From assembly GCA_002394395.1 (NCBI GenBank), contig DGTR01000036.1, forward strand, positions 1-36,936: a stretch of DNA of 36,936 nt. Direction: 5' to 3'. The notes beneath the pieces are model-generated. The model was not told where the DNA came from and did not search any database. It saw nothing but the letters and a program-made list of their open reading frames with translations. Of this stretch, positions 1 through 9,887 are shown in pieces (the stretch's first letter is position 1; every line of letters starts with the position of its first letter). The stretch is from Bacteroidales bacterium UBA4331. Its GTDB lineage: Bacteria > Bacteroidota > Bacteroidia > Bacteroidales > Paludibacteraceae. Made by a program: the position numbers and the translations under genes.

Positions 1-1
1 C

Positions 2-3000
2 ACCTATACAATCGACGAAGCTGCGGCTTCGGATGCAGGCAAATATACGTGTACTATTTCTTACGGCGCATGTTCCACAACCAGCGCAGAGTTCGAACTG
101 AAGTGCATGCAGTTCTATCTGAAAAACTCAGGTGGCAGCGACATCAGCAATCACGCGTTGACGAAAGTGGATGCGACGCACGCAACGCTTTCGCTGAGTC
201 TGACGGGAGGTACAACCTATAAGTTCCGCGTAACGGATGGTTGTAACAACTGGTATGGAAACTCCGACGAAACCGGTATGACGAGCAGTAACTGCACGAA
301 CTGGACGATGCCGCACGATGCCGATTGTAAAGTTACCACCAGCAGCAAGTCGGCAACTTATACCTTCAACTTTGATTTCTCAGCAGGCTTATTAGGTTCG
401 GAGATGAAAGTATCTGTTGTTTATCCGGCAGGTGATCAAGCAGCAGGAAAAGTCATTTACTGGGATAATAGTGTGCTCAACTGGGCTTCTGCTCCGTGGT
501 ACCGTATCGGTAAAGGCACCCACAACAATAAAACACAGATGACGCTTGTGCCGGGTACAGCGAATTTGTACAAGATTACTACGACAGAGTACAACGGTTT
601 TGAATACTGGCACATCGCTAATAATGAAGGTGAAGGAACCAGTAATATCTTCTGGACGAAGGATAGTGATCCTGCAACAAATGAAGCTATTACAGCAGCG
701 ATGGGCTTTGAAGGATCACCGGTAACGGCTGACGCTGTGACGTTTACGCCGACATCAAGCCACGCTACGGGTTCCAGTTCGGACAACGATAACTGCGAAT
801 TCTATGAGTACGGCAGGCAGAACGGTATGAAGACCGACCGCGTGACGATTAGTCCGTATTCGAATGGTACGATTACGGTTACTTATGATGATGCAGACGG
901 AACAAACAATAAGACATTTACTTCCGGATATCAAGATTTGGCACATACAGTCGTTTTGAAAACTATCACCGCTGTGCCGGCAACCGGTTATGATGCGGGC
1001 GCGATCACTATTAACGCAGGCGCGTATAGCGCGAACTATGTTGTAACAGGCGCAACGACGATTGCGGCCACGTTTACGCCGCATGTATATACGATTACTT
1101 ACAAAGACCAAGATAATGTGGCTTTCTCGGGAGAGCATGCAGCAGGTCATCCAACGACACATACATATGGCTCTGCAACAACGCTGAAGACGGCAAGTAA
1201 GACAGGTTATACCTTCGGTGGTTGGTATACATCATCTGACTGCTCGACAGGTTTAGTAACCTCTCTCGGCGCTACGGATTACACAGCAGACATTACATTA
1301 TATGCAAAATGGACGGCTGCGGCAACTCTCTATACCGTGACATTTAATAGTAATGGTGGTAGTACGACACCTGATGCTATTGAACAGGCGTCGGAGGACG
1401 CAAATATCACTATGCCGGCGGCACCGACATATAGCGGGCACACCTTCCAAGGCTGGGTAATAGGCGGCACGACCTACGCTGCCGGAGCAAGTTATACCCC
1501 GACCGCCAACATCACCGCCTATGCGTCATGGAAAGCCAACTGCGCCGGAGGTGGCGGAGGAAGCACGACAACTACTTTAGGATGGTTCGATACAAGTCAA
1601 CAAGACAAATCATCAAGTAATTATCCATCCTCTTTGGCAAAGTGGTTGTATGGATATACTAATTCTGCAAAAACATCGGCGTATGCTTATACAATAACGA
1701 CTTCCTGCACGGATAATAAGTCAACCGATAGTGGAGCAAGCCTTCGACTGAAGTATGGAGGCACAAGTGTAGATATATATGCAGATAATACGGGAAAGAC
1801 AGGAACTCCTTCTACATTCTCCAATGTAACCCAGATATCCATTAAGGTAAAGTTGAATAATGCTTCAGGTACTACTCAAAAACTCAAAATAAAAGTGGGC
1901 TCAACAACTGTTGTTGAAGCACAGTCGTTAAGCGAAGTAACTACTTCTGCATTTAAAACGTTTACCTATTCCGGTCTGGAAAATTTAAGCGGAGTTGTAC
2001 AAATACAAAACACAGGAGGAAGTAGTACAAGTTATAATATATTTATTGACGATATTGCTATCACCACATCTTCTGGCGCTGCCACATGTCACTACGTAAC
2101 CTACGATGGTAATGGAGCCGATGGTGGTAGTGTTAGCGATAAGACAGCATACACCAGCGGAACGAATGTGACCGTATTAGGTAACGTGGATAGCCCGGCT
2201 GCTTTTACCAAGACCGATTATCGTTTCAATGGTTGGAATACAGCGGCTAATGGTAGCGGTACATCTTACGCAGCAGGAGATAAAATAAATAACATCCGAG
2301 CGAACGTAACCCTCTATGCGCAATGGGTAGCGGATGCATGTTCGGCACCGTCGGCACCGACAATCAGCGGTACTTCCGTACGTACGGTAGGGCAGACGAT
2401 CTCCTTAACCGCTTTCTGTGAATCAGGCAAAGACGCGCGCACGACGTACACGTGGTATAAAGGAGAGACCTTCGCCGGTGCAGTACAAGTTCAAGCACCT
2501 CTGACTATCGAAGAAGGCGGGCGTATCTTCAACAAGGCGAGCTGCGTAGCCGGCGATGCAGGCACGTACTGGTGCGAGGCAAGCAATGGCGCGGGTTGTG
2601 CATCGCATAACGCAACCGGCTTTGCGGTAACCGTCAATGCAGCCGGAGAGGAGCATATTTATTACTACAAAGATGCAGACCATTATGACAGCGAAAAAGA
2701 TACCTACTACAATCCGGAGGGTAATACCGCCACGCTGAAAGATAACCAGAACCTCTCTTCGCCGTGGACGATATGCAACGCTTGTATGACCGGTGTCGAT
2801 AGCGTAGTGGCGCATGGCGCGACCTACGACGGCAAGGGCAACCACATGAATGCCTATATCAAGATACCAACCGGCGGCACTGCTACGACGAACAACATCA
2901 AGTTCTGCCTGCATACAGGTTATACAGGTACGCTGACGGTTAAGATAGGCGGTTACAATAGTAATCCTACCGTGTCGCTGTATAAACTGACATCTGTCAA

Positions 3001-6000
3001 TGGAGCTATTGACGGCGATGCTGTCACTCCCACCAGCGGAGAGGTAGGCGGCGTGGCAACGACAGAGAATAACTTCAATGCAATCACATGGCCTTTGGCT
3101 ACCGCCGGCGGTACGTATGTACTGACAGTAACGAGTAAGACGGGTTATATCTCGCAGATAGACATGACAACGAGCACGAGCGCCACCTTCAACGTGACCT
3201 ATAACGGCAACGACAACACCGGCGGTACTGTTCCGACAGACGCGACGAACTACGCTTCGGGTGCTACCGTGACAGCTGCGGCTAATAGCGGCAGTCTCGT
3301 GAAGACGAACTACACGGGTGCGGGTTGGAACACCGCCAATAATGGTACGGGTACGAACTACGTCCCAGGCAGCGGAACGTTCACCATCACCGCCAACACG
3401 ACGCTTTATGCGCACTGGACACAGTTGATCACTTTGGCTCCGGGTACACAGGGAACAGGTACGAACAACGCGGCGGTGAGCTGGAACGGCTCTGTACTAC
3501 GCGGGTTTGCTGCACATACCGCATCGGGTTATGCCCTGCAGGGTTACTACACGGAGCCCAGCGGCGGCACGAAGGTGCTGAACGCGGACGGTTCGTTCGC
3601 AGCAACGAATATTGACGGCTTTGTGACCTCCGGCAAATGGAGCAACACGGGCGCCGCTCCGACACTCTATGCGCAATGGGAAGCATCGAGTCTGCTGAAA
3701 TGGAACCTCAAAGTGAATGTAGCAGAGACCTCCATCACTACGCTGAGCAAAGAGAGTGCCGCACCGACGGTTATCGCCGTAGCGAATATGGGTAATCTGA
3801 CCAACAACGGCAGTCTGACCATCACCGGCGACGCAAAATCTGCGTTAACGTCGAAAATAGAAGCTCCGACAAGTTATGATGCAAACAAATACATGTCCGT
3901 TCAATTCGTAGTGGCTGCCGGCTATCAATTGAGACCCTCGGATATCAACGTGAAAGTGCAACCTGTCAGCGCCGGCTGTTCCGCCAAACTGGTATTGGAG
4001 GACAACAACAGCGTTAGCATGGAGAAGGAGCAAACGGGTATCAGCAAAGGCAGCACGGTTACTGTAACCATGACGAATACGTCCGACAAAACCTTTACAG
4101 GCACCGTGACGCTGAAGATCTATGTCTATGGTGCAAGCACGGGCACATATCGTCTCGGTACGCCGATAGAGATCAACGGATCGGTAGAAGAGACCTGTAC
4201 ACCGCCTACTTTCAGCGGAATAAGTTATAGCGCGACCGAATACACGGTAGGTGCTTCAGCGAGTGCTATCTCAGTTACGGGTTCGACGAACGTAGATACC
4301 TATCTATGGAAGCAGAACGATGTCAATGACCGCAGTGGCGGCACGGCTGCCTCGGGCACGAACAACACGGCTTCCTATACTCCTCCGACGAGCGCAGCAG
4401 ATACGATGTATTACTGGTGCGAGATGACGAACGGTTGTACGACCGTCAAGACTGCTGCGGTAGGTATCATGGTCCGTACCGCTACTACCGACCCGACCGT
4501 GACGTGGAGCAATGTCAAATTAGGCGCAACCGACGATGTGACGCCTAACTATGGCGGCGGTAACTATGTACTCCGTGCAACGGTGAACGAGACATCCTGG
4601 CCTGGGACATTGGCTGCTTCCATGATTACGGCTCCGGCGGGTATCCGTATCCATGATGTGACCTACGGCACGGAGGACAGCAAGAAGTATATCGAGTTCC
4701 AATTCGATGTAACGACTGCTTTTGACCGCGCGTCGAACGCTACGATAGACTTCAATATCGCACTGCCGGAAGCAGGCTCTTACAGCGAACTGAACTCCGA
4801 GAAGAGCGTTACGTATAACGACTGCTCGGGCGGCGCTGCAGGTCAGGTGGCTATCAAGATGGGTGCAACGGCATCCACCTCGAAGAGCAATCCGCAGAAC
4901 TACTGGGAGACAGCCGGAGCAGGACGACTGATGTACAACTACGGCGGCAATATGGGTTCTACCAATAACCCTTCGGGCTACAAGACGGCAGACAGTACAT
5001 TCTACTACTATGCTGCATCGACCGGCCAGAAATGGATGTTCCAGACCTATATTGCGGGTGTGAACAAAGTGCGTGTAGTGTTCCGTGCGGCAGGAACTAT
5101 CAAGAGCAGCAAAGCGACCATCACCAATTTCTACTACAATACCGAGTATTTCGCTTCTCCGGGTTCCAACGCTGTCTCTTTCGGCGACGTGAATGCCAAC
5201 AAAGCCGGTTACTCTTCCGGCGAAGACGGCTATATAGAGTTCACAGTGCCGGAGATGGCTGCGAACAGCTACGGCGCATTCGTGACAGCTGATGGCAATA
5301 TGAAGGTATATGGCGTGGTACTCTATACGGAGAATGCCGGAGGCGGCGGTAGCGTAGCGACGAATCCTGTGTGGTCGGGCGGTCTGGCGAACGAAGGTAC
5401 GGTGAACAAGACGCAGAGCGATGCGAACTTCACTTATACGATCTCCACGACGACGAACACGCTCGGCGCCATCAGCTATAGCAGCAGCAATCCTTCTGTA
5501 GCTGCGGTAGATCCGGTGACCGGCGAGGTGACAATCACTGCGACGGGCGCGAGTGCCCAGATCGCAACAATTACCGCTACTCTGGCGCGTTCGGGCTGCT
5601 ACCAAGGCGCAACACGTACCTATACCATCAACGTAGAGGGCTATACTTGCTCTGAGCCGTCCGGTTCGGTTGAGCTGACCTCCGGCAGTGCCACCAAGTG
5701 CGAAAGCGAGAGCGTGACTTTGACTATGACCGGCTTCACCGAAGGAGCCTCCATACAATGGTACAACGGCGAGAGCACCATCAGCAGCGGCGGCGGTTAT
5801 ACGATAACCACCACGGCTACCCAGAGCACGCTGACTACTACCGCTGCCGGTACATACAGCGCGATAGCAACCAGCAGCTGTGCCGCCAAGCGTACCAACA
5901 GTATAACGGTTGCCAATATGGATATGAGCGAACAGAAGACCGTCCGCAAGGTCAGCCAGTGGTACGTCAAGAACGGTCGTTTGACGCCCGACATCGCCCT

Positions 6001-8674
6001 CTGGCAATTAGGCGAAGGCGAGACGTTCAAGAGCGTGGCATGGAGTCCGTCTAACGCAACCGGTCTGGACTTTGTAACCCGTAGCGGTATCGTTTACCTC
6101 GAAGGCAAGGAACCGAGCACCAATACGTCAGGTGCTGATATCCCCTACACGCTGACGCTGACGATAACGGATGCCTGCGGCACCGACCATGAGCTGAGCG
6201 GACAGACGATTAAGCTGACGCACCAGAAGAATACCGACAAGCACGTGTTGGCATTCGTGGTGAACGGAACGGCGAAAGGCGGTTTCACGGAAGGTCTCAC
6301 TGCCGCGCAGACCACGAGCTTAGGATTGTACAACGCTATTGCCGCGCAGTTCGACGTACAGGCAACGAATATCTATTCGACGGACGACGAGCAGAAGCTC
6401 CGTGAGTATTACTCGCAGTACGACATCCTCTGCATCACCGACTATCCGAATACCCAGACCAAGGGTGCGAACAGCAAGAGTTATGTAGATGCTATCGGTG
6501 CGCTCATTGACATCCGTCCTATACTGACGATGGAGGCGTTCGTGAGTGCGTTGCCGAACTGGAAACTGAAAGGCGTGAGCGGTAACCCGAAGAGCCCGAG
6601 CACCCGTCAATACACGATGCTGCTGCAATGCAAGGACCACGAGATATTCTCCGGCACGACGCTGACGAAGGTAGGCGAAGGAGAGGACGCTATGTACCGC
6701 GTGACGATGGTGGACAAGAACCAGGAAGAGTATAAGACCTTGGATGCCAACTACGGCGACGGCGAGCATAAAGCCAATGAGGGTTACCAATACGGCAAGA
6801 AACCGGCTCTGCAGGGATTCACCTATACGGAAGAGATGAGCGACAACAACATGCTACCGTTAGGATTGATAGAAGACGGCGCGGGCAACGACCTGCAGGT
6901 AGGTATCGAGCGTCAGGCAGTGATGGAAGCGCGTATGATGGTGCTCGGTATCAACAGTTACGCCATGGAGCGTCTGGATAAGGACGGCCAGACTATCGTT
7001 ATCAACGCGCTCAAGTACCTGATGAAGAAATCCGCCGAGGATATCAGCGACTGCTCCGTCTATTTCGACGGCTCGGACGAGACCGACCCGAAGAACTGGG
7101 ACAACGAGCTGAACTGGGGACCGAGCTACGCTTCGCTGCCGCAGCCGCACCAGGAGGTACGTATCCTGAAGGAGTGTGTAGTGAAAGACGGCGTGGTAGC
7201 CCGTGCATCGGGTATCAAGATCATCCCATCCGGACGTATCAACCACAATACGGACGACGCTTCCGGCTCTCTGACTATCGAGCCGGGCGGAGCGCTGATC
7301 GTCGATGGCAAGGTGCGTGCAGCCGTGGCACCGAACTATTTCAACGCCACTCCGACCACGCCGAGTAATCTGGTGCTGCAATCTAATTCCTCCGCGCAGG
7401 CTGCCCTCATTCTCGATAACTCCGAAGGTGAGACCCAGGCTACGGTACAGATGTATAGCCCGTCGTATTGGGAGTACTTAGAGGGAACCAACAAGAAGAA
7501 ATCGTACTGGTCGTATGTGGCTGTGCCTATTCAAGATGTAAATATAGGTGAGTTCTTCTATGGGGCAGTCACGTATCTCTATGATGAGACCAGTGGATGG
7601 ATTCGTAAGGGAATGTACACGCAACTGCATGCCTTTGAGGGTATCGGTCTTTCGTTGCCGGAAGGTCATACAGAGACGTTCTATGGATCTCTGGCTCCTA
7701 CGGGAGAAAAAGATGTCACCTTGACTGTATCCGCTTGTGGTGGGGAGAACCTTATCGGTAACTCCTGGACGGCTCCTATCCAGATCGCGAACTTTGAGGC
7801 AAGCGACTTCGGCAGTGCAACTCAAAACGTAATGATCTATTGCACCGGCCGCGATGGAACGCAGGATGATGTGAGAGAGAATGCTGAATATGTGACGGCT
7901 ACGGCAGAGAACGATGGAAATGTAAACGCCGGACAGTGGTTGACTATTCCGATTGGAGTGCCGAGTTTGGACGGCTATGATGGATTGAAAGTGATTCCGG
8001 CTATGCAAGCCTTCCAAGTGAACGCTACTTCCGAGACGACGTTACATCTTGATTATGACAAGTTGGTACGCGACGTGGATGTCTCCGATAACCTGACGGA
8101 AAAACAACATGCTCCGGCTCGCCGTTCCTCGGGTGCAAAGAAGAGCCTGATGTCCACAATGCGTGTGCGCGTCAGTGGTATGAAGACCCGCACCGATGTA
8201 TGGCTGCTTGAGGATGACCGTTTCAGCGATGAGTTTGATAATGGATGGGAGGCAAAGTATGTAGAATGCGATGACCGCTCCGCTCAACTCTATGCGCAAA
8301 GCGAAATAGGTAACATGTCCTTCTTGGCTAAACCGGATATTGAAGGAACCGTACTTGGTTTCGCACCGAGTAAAGACGGAAATCAATATCTCTTCACGTT
8401 CCATTACGTAGGAGACGACGAGTATTACCTCAATGACTTGAAGTTGACCACCGCGACGCTGATTAACGATTGGAACAGTTATCTATTCACCTACGAGGAA
8501 GGCGATACGAACCGCTTCTATATCAGTCGTCAGCCATTGGGTGCTCCGGCTGTTGCGACGGGTGTGGATAACGCACGCGAGGAGGCAAAACCACGTAAGT
8601 TTATTTATAATGATAAAATGTATATATTGTTTAACGGCCGCGTCTTCGACGCAACAGGAAAGGTAGTTAAGTAA
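2..8674 (+). CDS. Giant multidomain surface protein A (Ig-like, InlB repeats, type IX-like tail), 5'-truncated
   Basis: The frame is open from base 2. The first in-window Met (107) is preceded in frame by the end of an Ig-like domain (DAGKYTC), so the true start and signal peptide lie upstream. Modules by position: CBM26-like unit around 445-830; divergent InlB unit 838-1085; InlB repeats at 1086-1315, 1329-1538, 2086-2335, 3185-3420 and 3428-3685, mostly ending in L/F-Y-A-x-W; jelly-roll-like units 1570-2075, 2650-3180 and 4840-5330; Ig-like units 2341-2641, 4200-4480 and 5650-5920; a BIG2-like unit 5350-5640; an alpha/beta domain 6235-7065; a beta-helix-like unit 7065-7330. The last 570 bases match the pre-tail of Bacteroidales type IX cargo, ending KMYILFNGRVFDATGKVVK. 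I infer a secreted or surface-anchored adhesin or glycan-binding scaffold; the ligand is unknown. It is paralogous to the protein at 11585-17884 and overlaps the next longest ORF by one base (TAATG). Confidence 0.85.
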   Translation, partial: TYTIDEAAASDAGKYTCTISYGACSTTSAEFELKCMQFYLKNSGGSDISNHALTKVDATHATLSLSLTGGTTYKFRVTDGCNNWYGNSDETGMTSSNCTNWTMPHDADCKVTTSSKSATYTFNFDFSAGLLGSEMKVSVVYPAGDQAAGKVIYWDNSVLNWASAPWYRIGKGTHNNKTQMTLVPGTANLYKITTTEYNGFEYWHIANNEGEGTSNIFWTKDSDPATNEAITAAMGFEGSPVTADAVTFTPTSSHATGSSSDNDNCEFYEYGRQNGMKTDRVTISPYSNGTITVTYDDADGTNNKTFTSGYQDLAHTVVLKTITAVPATGYDAGAITINAGAYSANYVVTGATTIAATFTPHVYTITYKDQDNVAFSGEHAAGHPTTHTYGSATTLKTASKTGYTFGGWYTSSDCSTGLVTSLGATDYTADITLYAKWTAAATLYTVTFNSNGGSTTPDAIEQASEDANITMPAAPTYSGHTFQGWVIGGTTYAAGASYTPTANITAYASWKANCAGGGGGSTTTTLGWFDTSQQDKSSSNYPSSLAKWLYGYTNSAKTSAYAYTITTSCTDNKSTDSGASLRLKYGGTSVDIYADNTGKTGTPSTFSNVTQISIKVKLNNASGTTQKLKIKVGSTTVVEAQSLSEVTTSAFKTFTYSGLENLSGVVQIQNTGGSSTSYNIFIDDIAITTSSGAATCHYVTYDGNGADGGSVSDKTAYTSGTNVTVLGNVDSPAAFTKTDYRFNGWNTAANGSGTSYAAGDKINNIRANVTLYAQWVADACSAPSAPTISGTSVRTVGQTISLTAFCESGKDARTTYTWYKGETFAGAVQVQAPLTIEEGGRIFNKASCVAGDAGTYWCEASNGAGCASHNATGFAVTVNAAGEEHIYYYKDADHYDSEKDTYYNPEGNTATLKDNQNLSSPWTICNACMTGVDSVVAHGATYDGKGNHMNAYIKIPTGGTATTNNIKFCLHTGYTGTLTVKIGGYNSNPTVSLYKLTSVNGAIDGDAVTPTSGEVGGVATTENNFNAITWPLATAGGTYVLTVTSKTGYISQIDMTTSTSATFNVTYNGNDNTGGTVPTDATNYASGATVTAAANSGSLVKTNYTGAGWNTANNGTGTNYVPGSGTFTITANTTLYAHWTQLITLAPGTQGTGTNNAAVSWNGSVLRGFAAHTASGYALQGYYTEPSGGTKVLNADGSFAATNIDGFVTSGKWSNTGAAPTLYAQWEASSLLKWNLKVNVAETSITTLSKESAAPTVIAVANMGNLTNNGSLTITGDAKSALTSKIEAPTSYDANKYMSVQFVVAAGYQLRPSDINVKVQPVSAGCSAKLVLEDNNSVSMEKEQTGISKGSTVTVTMTNTSDKTFTGTVTLKIYVYGASTGTYRLGTPIEINGSVEETCTPPTFSGISYSATEYTVGASASAISVTGSTNVDTYLWKQNDVNDRSGGTAASGTNNTASYTPPTSAADTMYYWCEMTNGCTTVKTAAVGIMVRTATTDPTVTWSNVKLGATDDVTPNYGGGNYVLRATVNETSWPGTLAASMITAPAGIRIHDVTYGTEDSKKYIEFQFDVTTAFDRASNATIDFNIALPEAGSYSELNSEKSVTYNDCSGGAAGQVAIKMGATASTSKSNPQNYWETAGAGRLMYNYGGNMGSTNNPSGYKTADSTFYYYAASTGQKWMFQTYIAGVNKVRVVFRAAGTIKSSKATITNFYYNTEYFASPGSNAVSFGDVNANKAGYSSGEDGYIEFTVPEMAANSYGAFVTADGNMKVYGVVLYTENAGGGGSVATNPVWSGGLANEGTVNKTQSDANFTYTISTTTNTLGAISYSSSNPSVAAVDPVTGEVTITATGASAQIATITATLARSGCYQGATRTYTINVEGYTCSEPSGSVELTSGSATKCESESVTLTMTGFTEGASIQWYNGESTISSGGGYTITTTATQSTLTTTAAGTYSAIATSSCAAKRTNSITVANMDMSEQKTVRKVSQWYVKNGRLTPDIALWQLGEGETFKSVAWSPSNATGLDFVTRSGIVYLEGKEPSTNTSGADIPYTLTLTITDACGTDHELSGQTIKLTHQKNTDKHVLAFVVNGTAKGGFTEGLTAAQTTSLGLYNAIAAQFDVQATNIYSTDDEQKLREYYSQYDILCITDYPNTQTKGANSKSYVDAIGALIDIRPILTMEAFVSALPNWKLKGVSGNPKSPSTRQYTMLLQCKDHEIFSGTTLTKVGEGEDAMYRVTMVDKNQEEYKTLDANYGDGEHKANEGYQYGKKPALQGFTYTEEMSDNNMLPLGLIEDGAGNDLQVGIERQAVMEARMMVLGINSYAMERLDKDGQTIVINALKYLMKKSAEDISDCSVYFDGSDETDPKNWDNELNWGPSYASLPQPHQEVRILKECVVKDGVVARASGIKIIPSGRINHNTDDASGSLTIEPGGALIVDGKVRAAVAPNYFNATPTTPSNLVLQSNSSAQAALILDNSEGETQATVQMYSPSYWEYLEGTNKKKSYWSYVAVPIQDVNIGEFFYGAVTYLYDETSGWIRKGMYTQLHAFEGIGLSLPEGHTETFYGSLAPTGEKDVTLTVSACGGENLIGNSWTAPIQIANFEASDFGSATQNVMIYCTGRDGTQDDVRENAEYVTATAENDGNVNAGQWLTIPIGVPSLDGYDGLKVIPAMQAFQVNATSETTLHLDYDKLVRDVDVSDNLTEKQHAPARRSSGAKKSLMSTMRVRVSGMKTRTDVWLLEDDRFSDEFDNGWEAKYVECDDRSAQLYAQSEIGNMSFLAKPDIEGTVLGFAPSKDGNQYLFTFHYVGDDEYYLNDLKLTTATLINDWNSYLFTYEEGDTNRFYISRQPLGAPAVATGVDNAREEAKPRKFIYNDKMYILFNGRVFDATGKVVK

Positions 8675-8718
8675 TGTTTAGAAGTAAGATGTTAGAAGTT
8701 AGAGAAAGGAAAGAAGTT

Positions 8719-9168
8719 ATGAAAAGCATTATGAAAGCTATCATGCGTAATACAAAGTTAGTGATGATCCTGGCTTTCCTGCCGGCGCTGCTTAGCGCCG
8801 CGCAGGCGCAAGCTGTGGACTATAAGAGTACGTATAAAGGAGTAAGATACGAGCAACCGTATCAACAGGTGGAGTATAAAGTAGCCACGACGGCTACTGC
8901 TCCGGCTGTTGGTTTTCAATCCACGAGTGCTTATTCCGGACAGTTCGGGACCGAAGAGCAGCCGATGCTCAATAGCGACGGAACAGTGAACGGGGAAGCT
9001 TATGGAGTAGGTCAGAGCAACGAACCCGGACATCATGGGCATATCCGTAAAATTAACAACCCCGAGGACGACGTGGAGAATCCCCTCGGCGATGTCGTTT
9101 GGCCGCTGATGCTGCTCCTATGCGCGTACGCGGGATATAAAAAGGTACGCGCGCGGAAAGAGGCGTGA
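8719..9168 (+). CDS. Small secreted or membrane protein with PLGD-TM-basic tail, partner of giant A
   Basis: The longest frame opens at 8674, inside the stop codon of the giant gene. The Met at 8719 is preferred because it follows a purine-rich site (AGAAAGGAAAG) and directly opens a signal peptide (basic n-region, hydrophobic core, cleavage near AQAQA). The mature part of about 90 residues is rich in Tyr, Ser, Thr and Gln, with no recognisable enzyme motif. The C-terminus is NPLGDVVWPLMLLLCAYAGY followed by KKVRARKEA: a short motif, one transmembrane helix and a basic end. The protein at 17881-18522 ends the same way and sits in the same position behind a paralogous giant gene. The three-part tail resembles the layout of sortase- or exosortase-type signals, but no such enzyme is in the window, so a plain membrane anchor is equally possible. 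A ten-bp-stem terminator follows. Confidence 0.75.
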   Translation: MKSIMKAIMRNTKLVMILAFLPALLSAAQAQAVDYKSTYKGVRYEQPYQQVEYKVATTATAPAVGFQSTSAYSGQFGTEEQPMLNSDGTVNGEAYGVGQSNEPGHHGHIRKINNPEDDVENPLGDVVWPLMLLLCAYAGYKKVRARKEA

Positions 9169-9179
9169 CCCCAAGGTCA

Positions 9180-9214
9180 AAAAGTGCAGGTTTGAGAGAT
9201 AATCTGCACTTTTT
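9180..9214 (+). terminator. Intrinsic terminator after cassette A
   Basis: GTGCAGGTT pairs with AATCTGCAC (one G-U pair) around an 8-nt loop, flanked by AAAA and TTTTT. It lies 12 bases after the stop of the small tail protein and is part of a 52-bp direct repeat. Confidence 0.75.
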
Positions 9215-9231
9215 ATTTGCATAATTCAAAA
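9180..9231. repeat. 52-bp direct repeat, copy 1
   Basis: Terminator hairpin plus the -33 half of a promoter. Copy 2 at 9853-9904 differs at one base in the loop (T/C). The two copies bracket the toxin-antitoxin pair. Confidence 0.9.
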
Positions 9232-9247
9232 AAAAGCCGTACCTTTG
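9216..9247 (+). promoter_or_regulatory. Bacteroidota-type promoter of the toxin-antitoxin pair
   Basis: TTTG at 9216-9219, exactly 20 bases, then TACCTTTG at 9240-9247, matching the known TTTG / TAnnTTTG consensus. It leaves a leader of about 20-25 bases before the antitoxin start. Confidence 0.8.
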
Positions 9248-9275
9248 CAGCGAAAAACGCAAAACCAATAGAATT

Positions 9276-9521
9276 ATGGCACAAGATACATTAAATGGAT
9301 TGTTGCAATATGTATTGTTAACGCTGCCGCTGGAAGACAAAGTATGGTTTACACAGCAGATGGAACAAGATATCCGTCGTCTGCAAGCCGAAAAGGACGC
9401 AGCAGATATGATTGACAAAGCGGTTGAGATGTCGCTTGAAGATATTGCTGCCGGTAGGGTCTATACTCAAGAGGAGGCAAAACAGAAACGTGTCCAATTT
9501 GCAGAAACGCTATCTTATTAG
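9276..9521 (+). CDS. Putative antitoxin of a RelE/ParE-type module
   Basis: An 81-residue, strongly charged, mostly helical protein (for example MEQDIRRLQAEKDAADMIDK) starting about 28 bases after a good promoter. The next gene, 8 bases downstream, encodes a ParE/RelE-like toxin, and this order (antitoxin first) is the usual one. The sequence has no clear DNA-binding fold of a named antitoxin family, so the role rests on position, size and partner. It probably wraps the toxin with its C-terminal half and may repress the operon. The alternative is a small protein of unrelated function. Confidence 0.7.
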   Translation: MAQDTLNGLLQYVLLTLPLEDKVWFTQQMEQDIRRLQAEKDAADMIDKAVEMSLEDIAAGRVYTQEEAKQKRVQFAETLSY

Positions 9522-9529
9522 ACCGTAGT

Positions 9530-9847
9530 ATGAGATTGATGTGGACTGACGGGGCTTTGTCTGATTGGAACGGCATAGCTCAATATATCGCAGTTAATTT
9601 TGGGAAGAAGGCTTTTGATGATTATGACAAAGCAACAGATGAGGCCGAAGTGCAGATACGTGAGAATTCGGAGAGTGGTTCTCCTTTGAGAACACGAAAA
9701 TATCCGCATTTGGGTTTGAAGTTTGTATTGGTCGGAAAATTGAGTAAGATGATATACCATATAGATGGCGATCAAGTGATAGTTGATGTTATATGGGATA
9801 CACGTCAGAGTCCTAAGCGTTTAACACAACGGCTTTCCAAAATTTAG
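9530..9847 (+). CDS. RelE/ParE-superfamily toxin
   Basis: 105 residues with the family layout: an N-terminal strand and helix pair (WTDGALSDWNGIAQYIAVNF, then a second helix to about residue 48), a GSPLRTRKYPHLGLKF segment, and C-terminal strands with a basic end (VIWDTRQSPKRL). ParE members target gyrase and RelE members cleave ribosome-bound mRNA; the sequence alone does not separate the two here, though the length and WTDGALSDW opening look more ParE-like. It lies 8 bases after the antitoxin stop, and its own stop is 5 bases before the second copy of the terminator repeat, so the pair is a self-contained unit. A start at 9539 (second Met) is possible. Confidence 0.8.
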   Translation: MRLMWTDGALSDWNGIAQYIAVNFGKKAFDDYDKATDEAEVQIRENSESGSPLRTRKYPHLGLKFVLVGKLSKMIYHIDGDQVIVDVIWDTRQSPKRLTQRLSKI

Positions 9848-9852
9848 TATCT

Positions 9853-9887
9853 AAAAGTGCAGGTTTGAGAGACAATCTGCACTTTTT
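9853..9887 (+). terminator. Intrinsic terminator after the toxin gene
   Basis: Same hairpin as at 9180-9214 with TTTTT on the 3' side, 5 bases after the toxin stop. Confidence 0.75.

Noticed and set aside
4520..6007. Long minus-strand open frame (495 codons) opposite giant A; similar ones at 2423-3415 minus, 26922-28115 plus and 21059-22039 plus
   Set aside because: They lie fully inside well-supported genes, have Arg/His/Cys-rich composition typical of antisense translation, and no promoter or domain.
8674..8718. Earlier start of the small tail protein at the TAATG overlap
   Set aside because: It adds 15 charged residues before a good signal peptide; the Met at 8719 has a better ribosome site. 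The alternative is not excluded.
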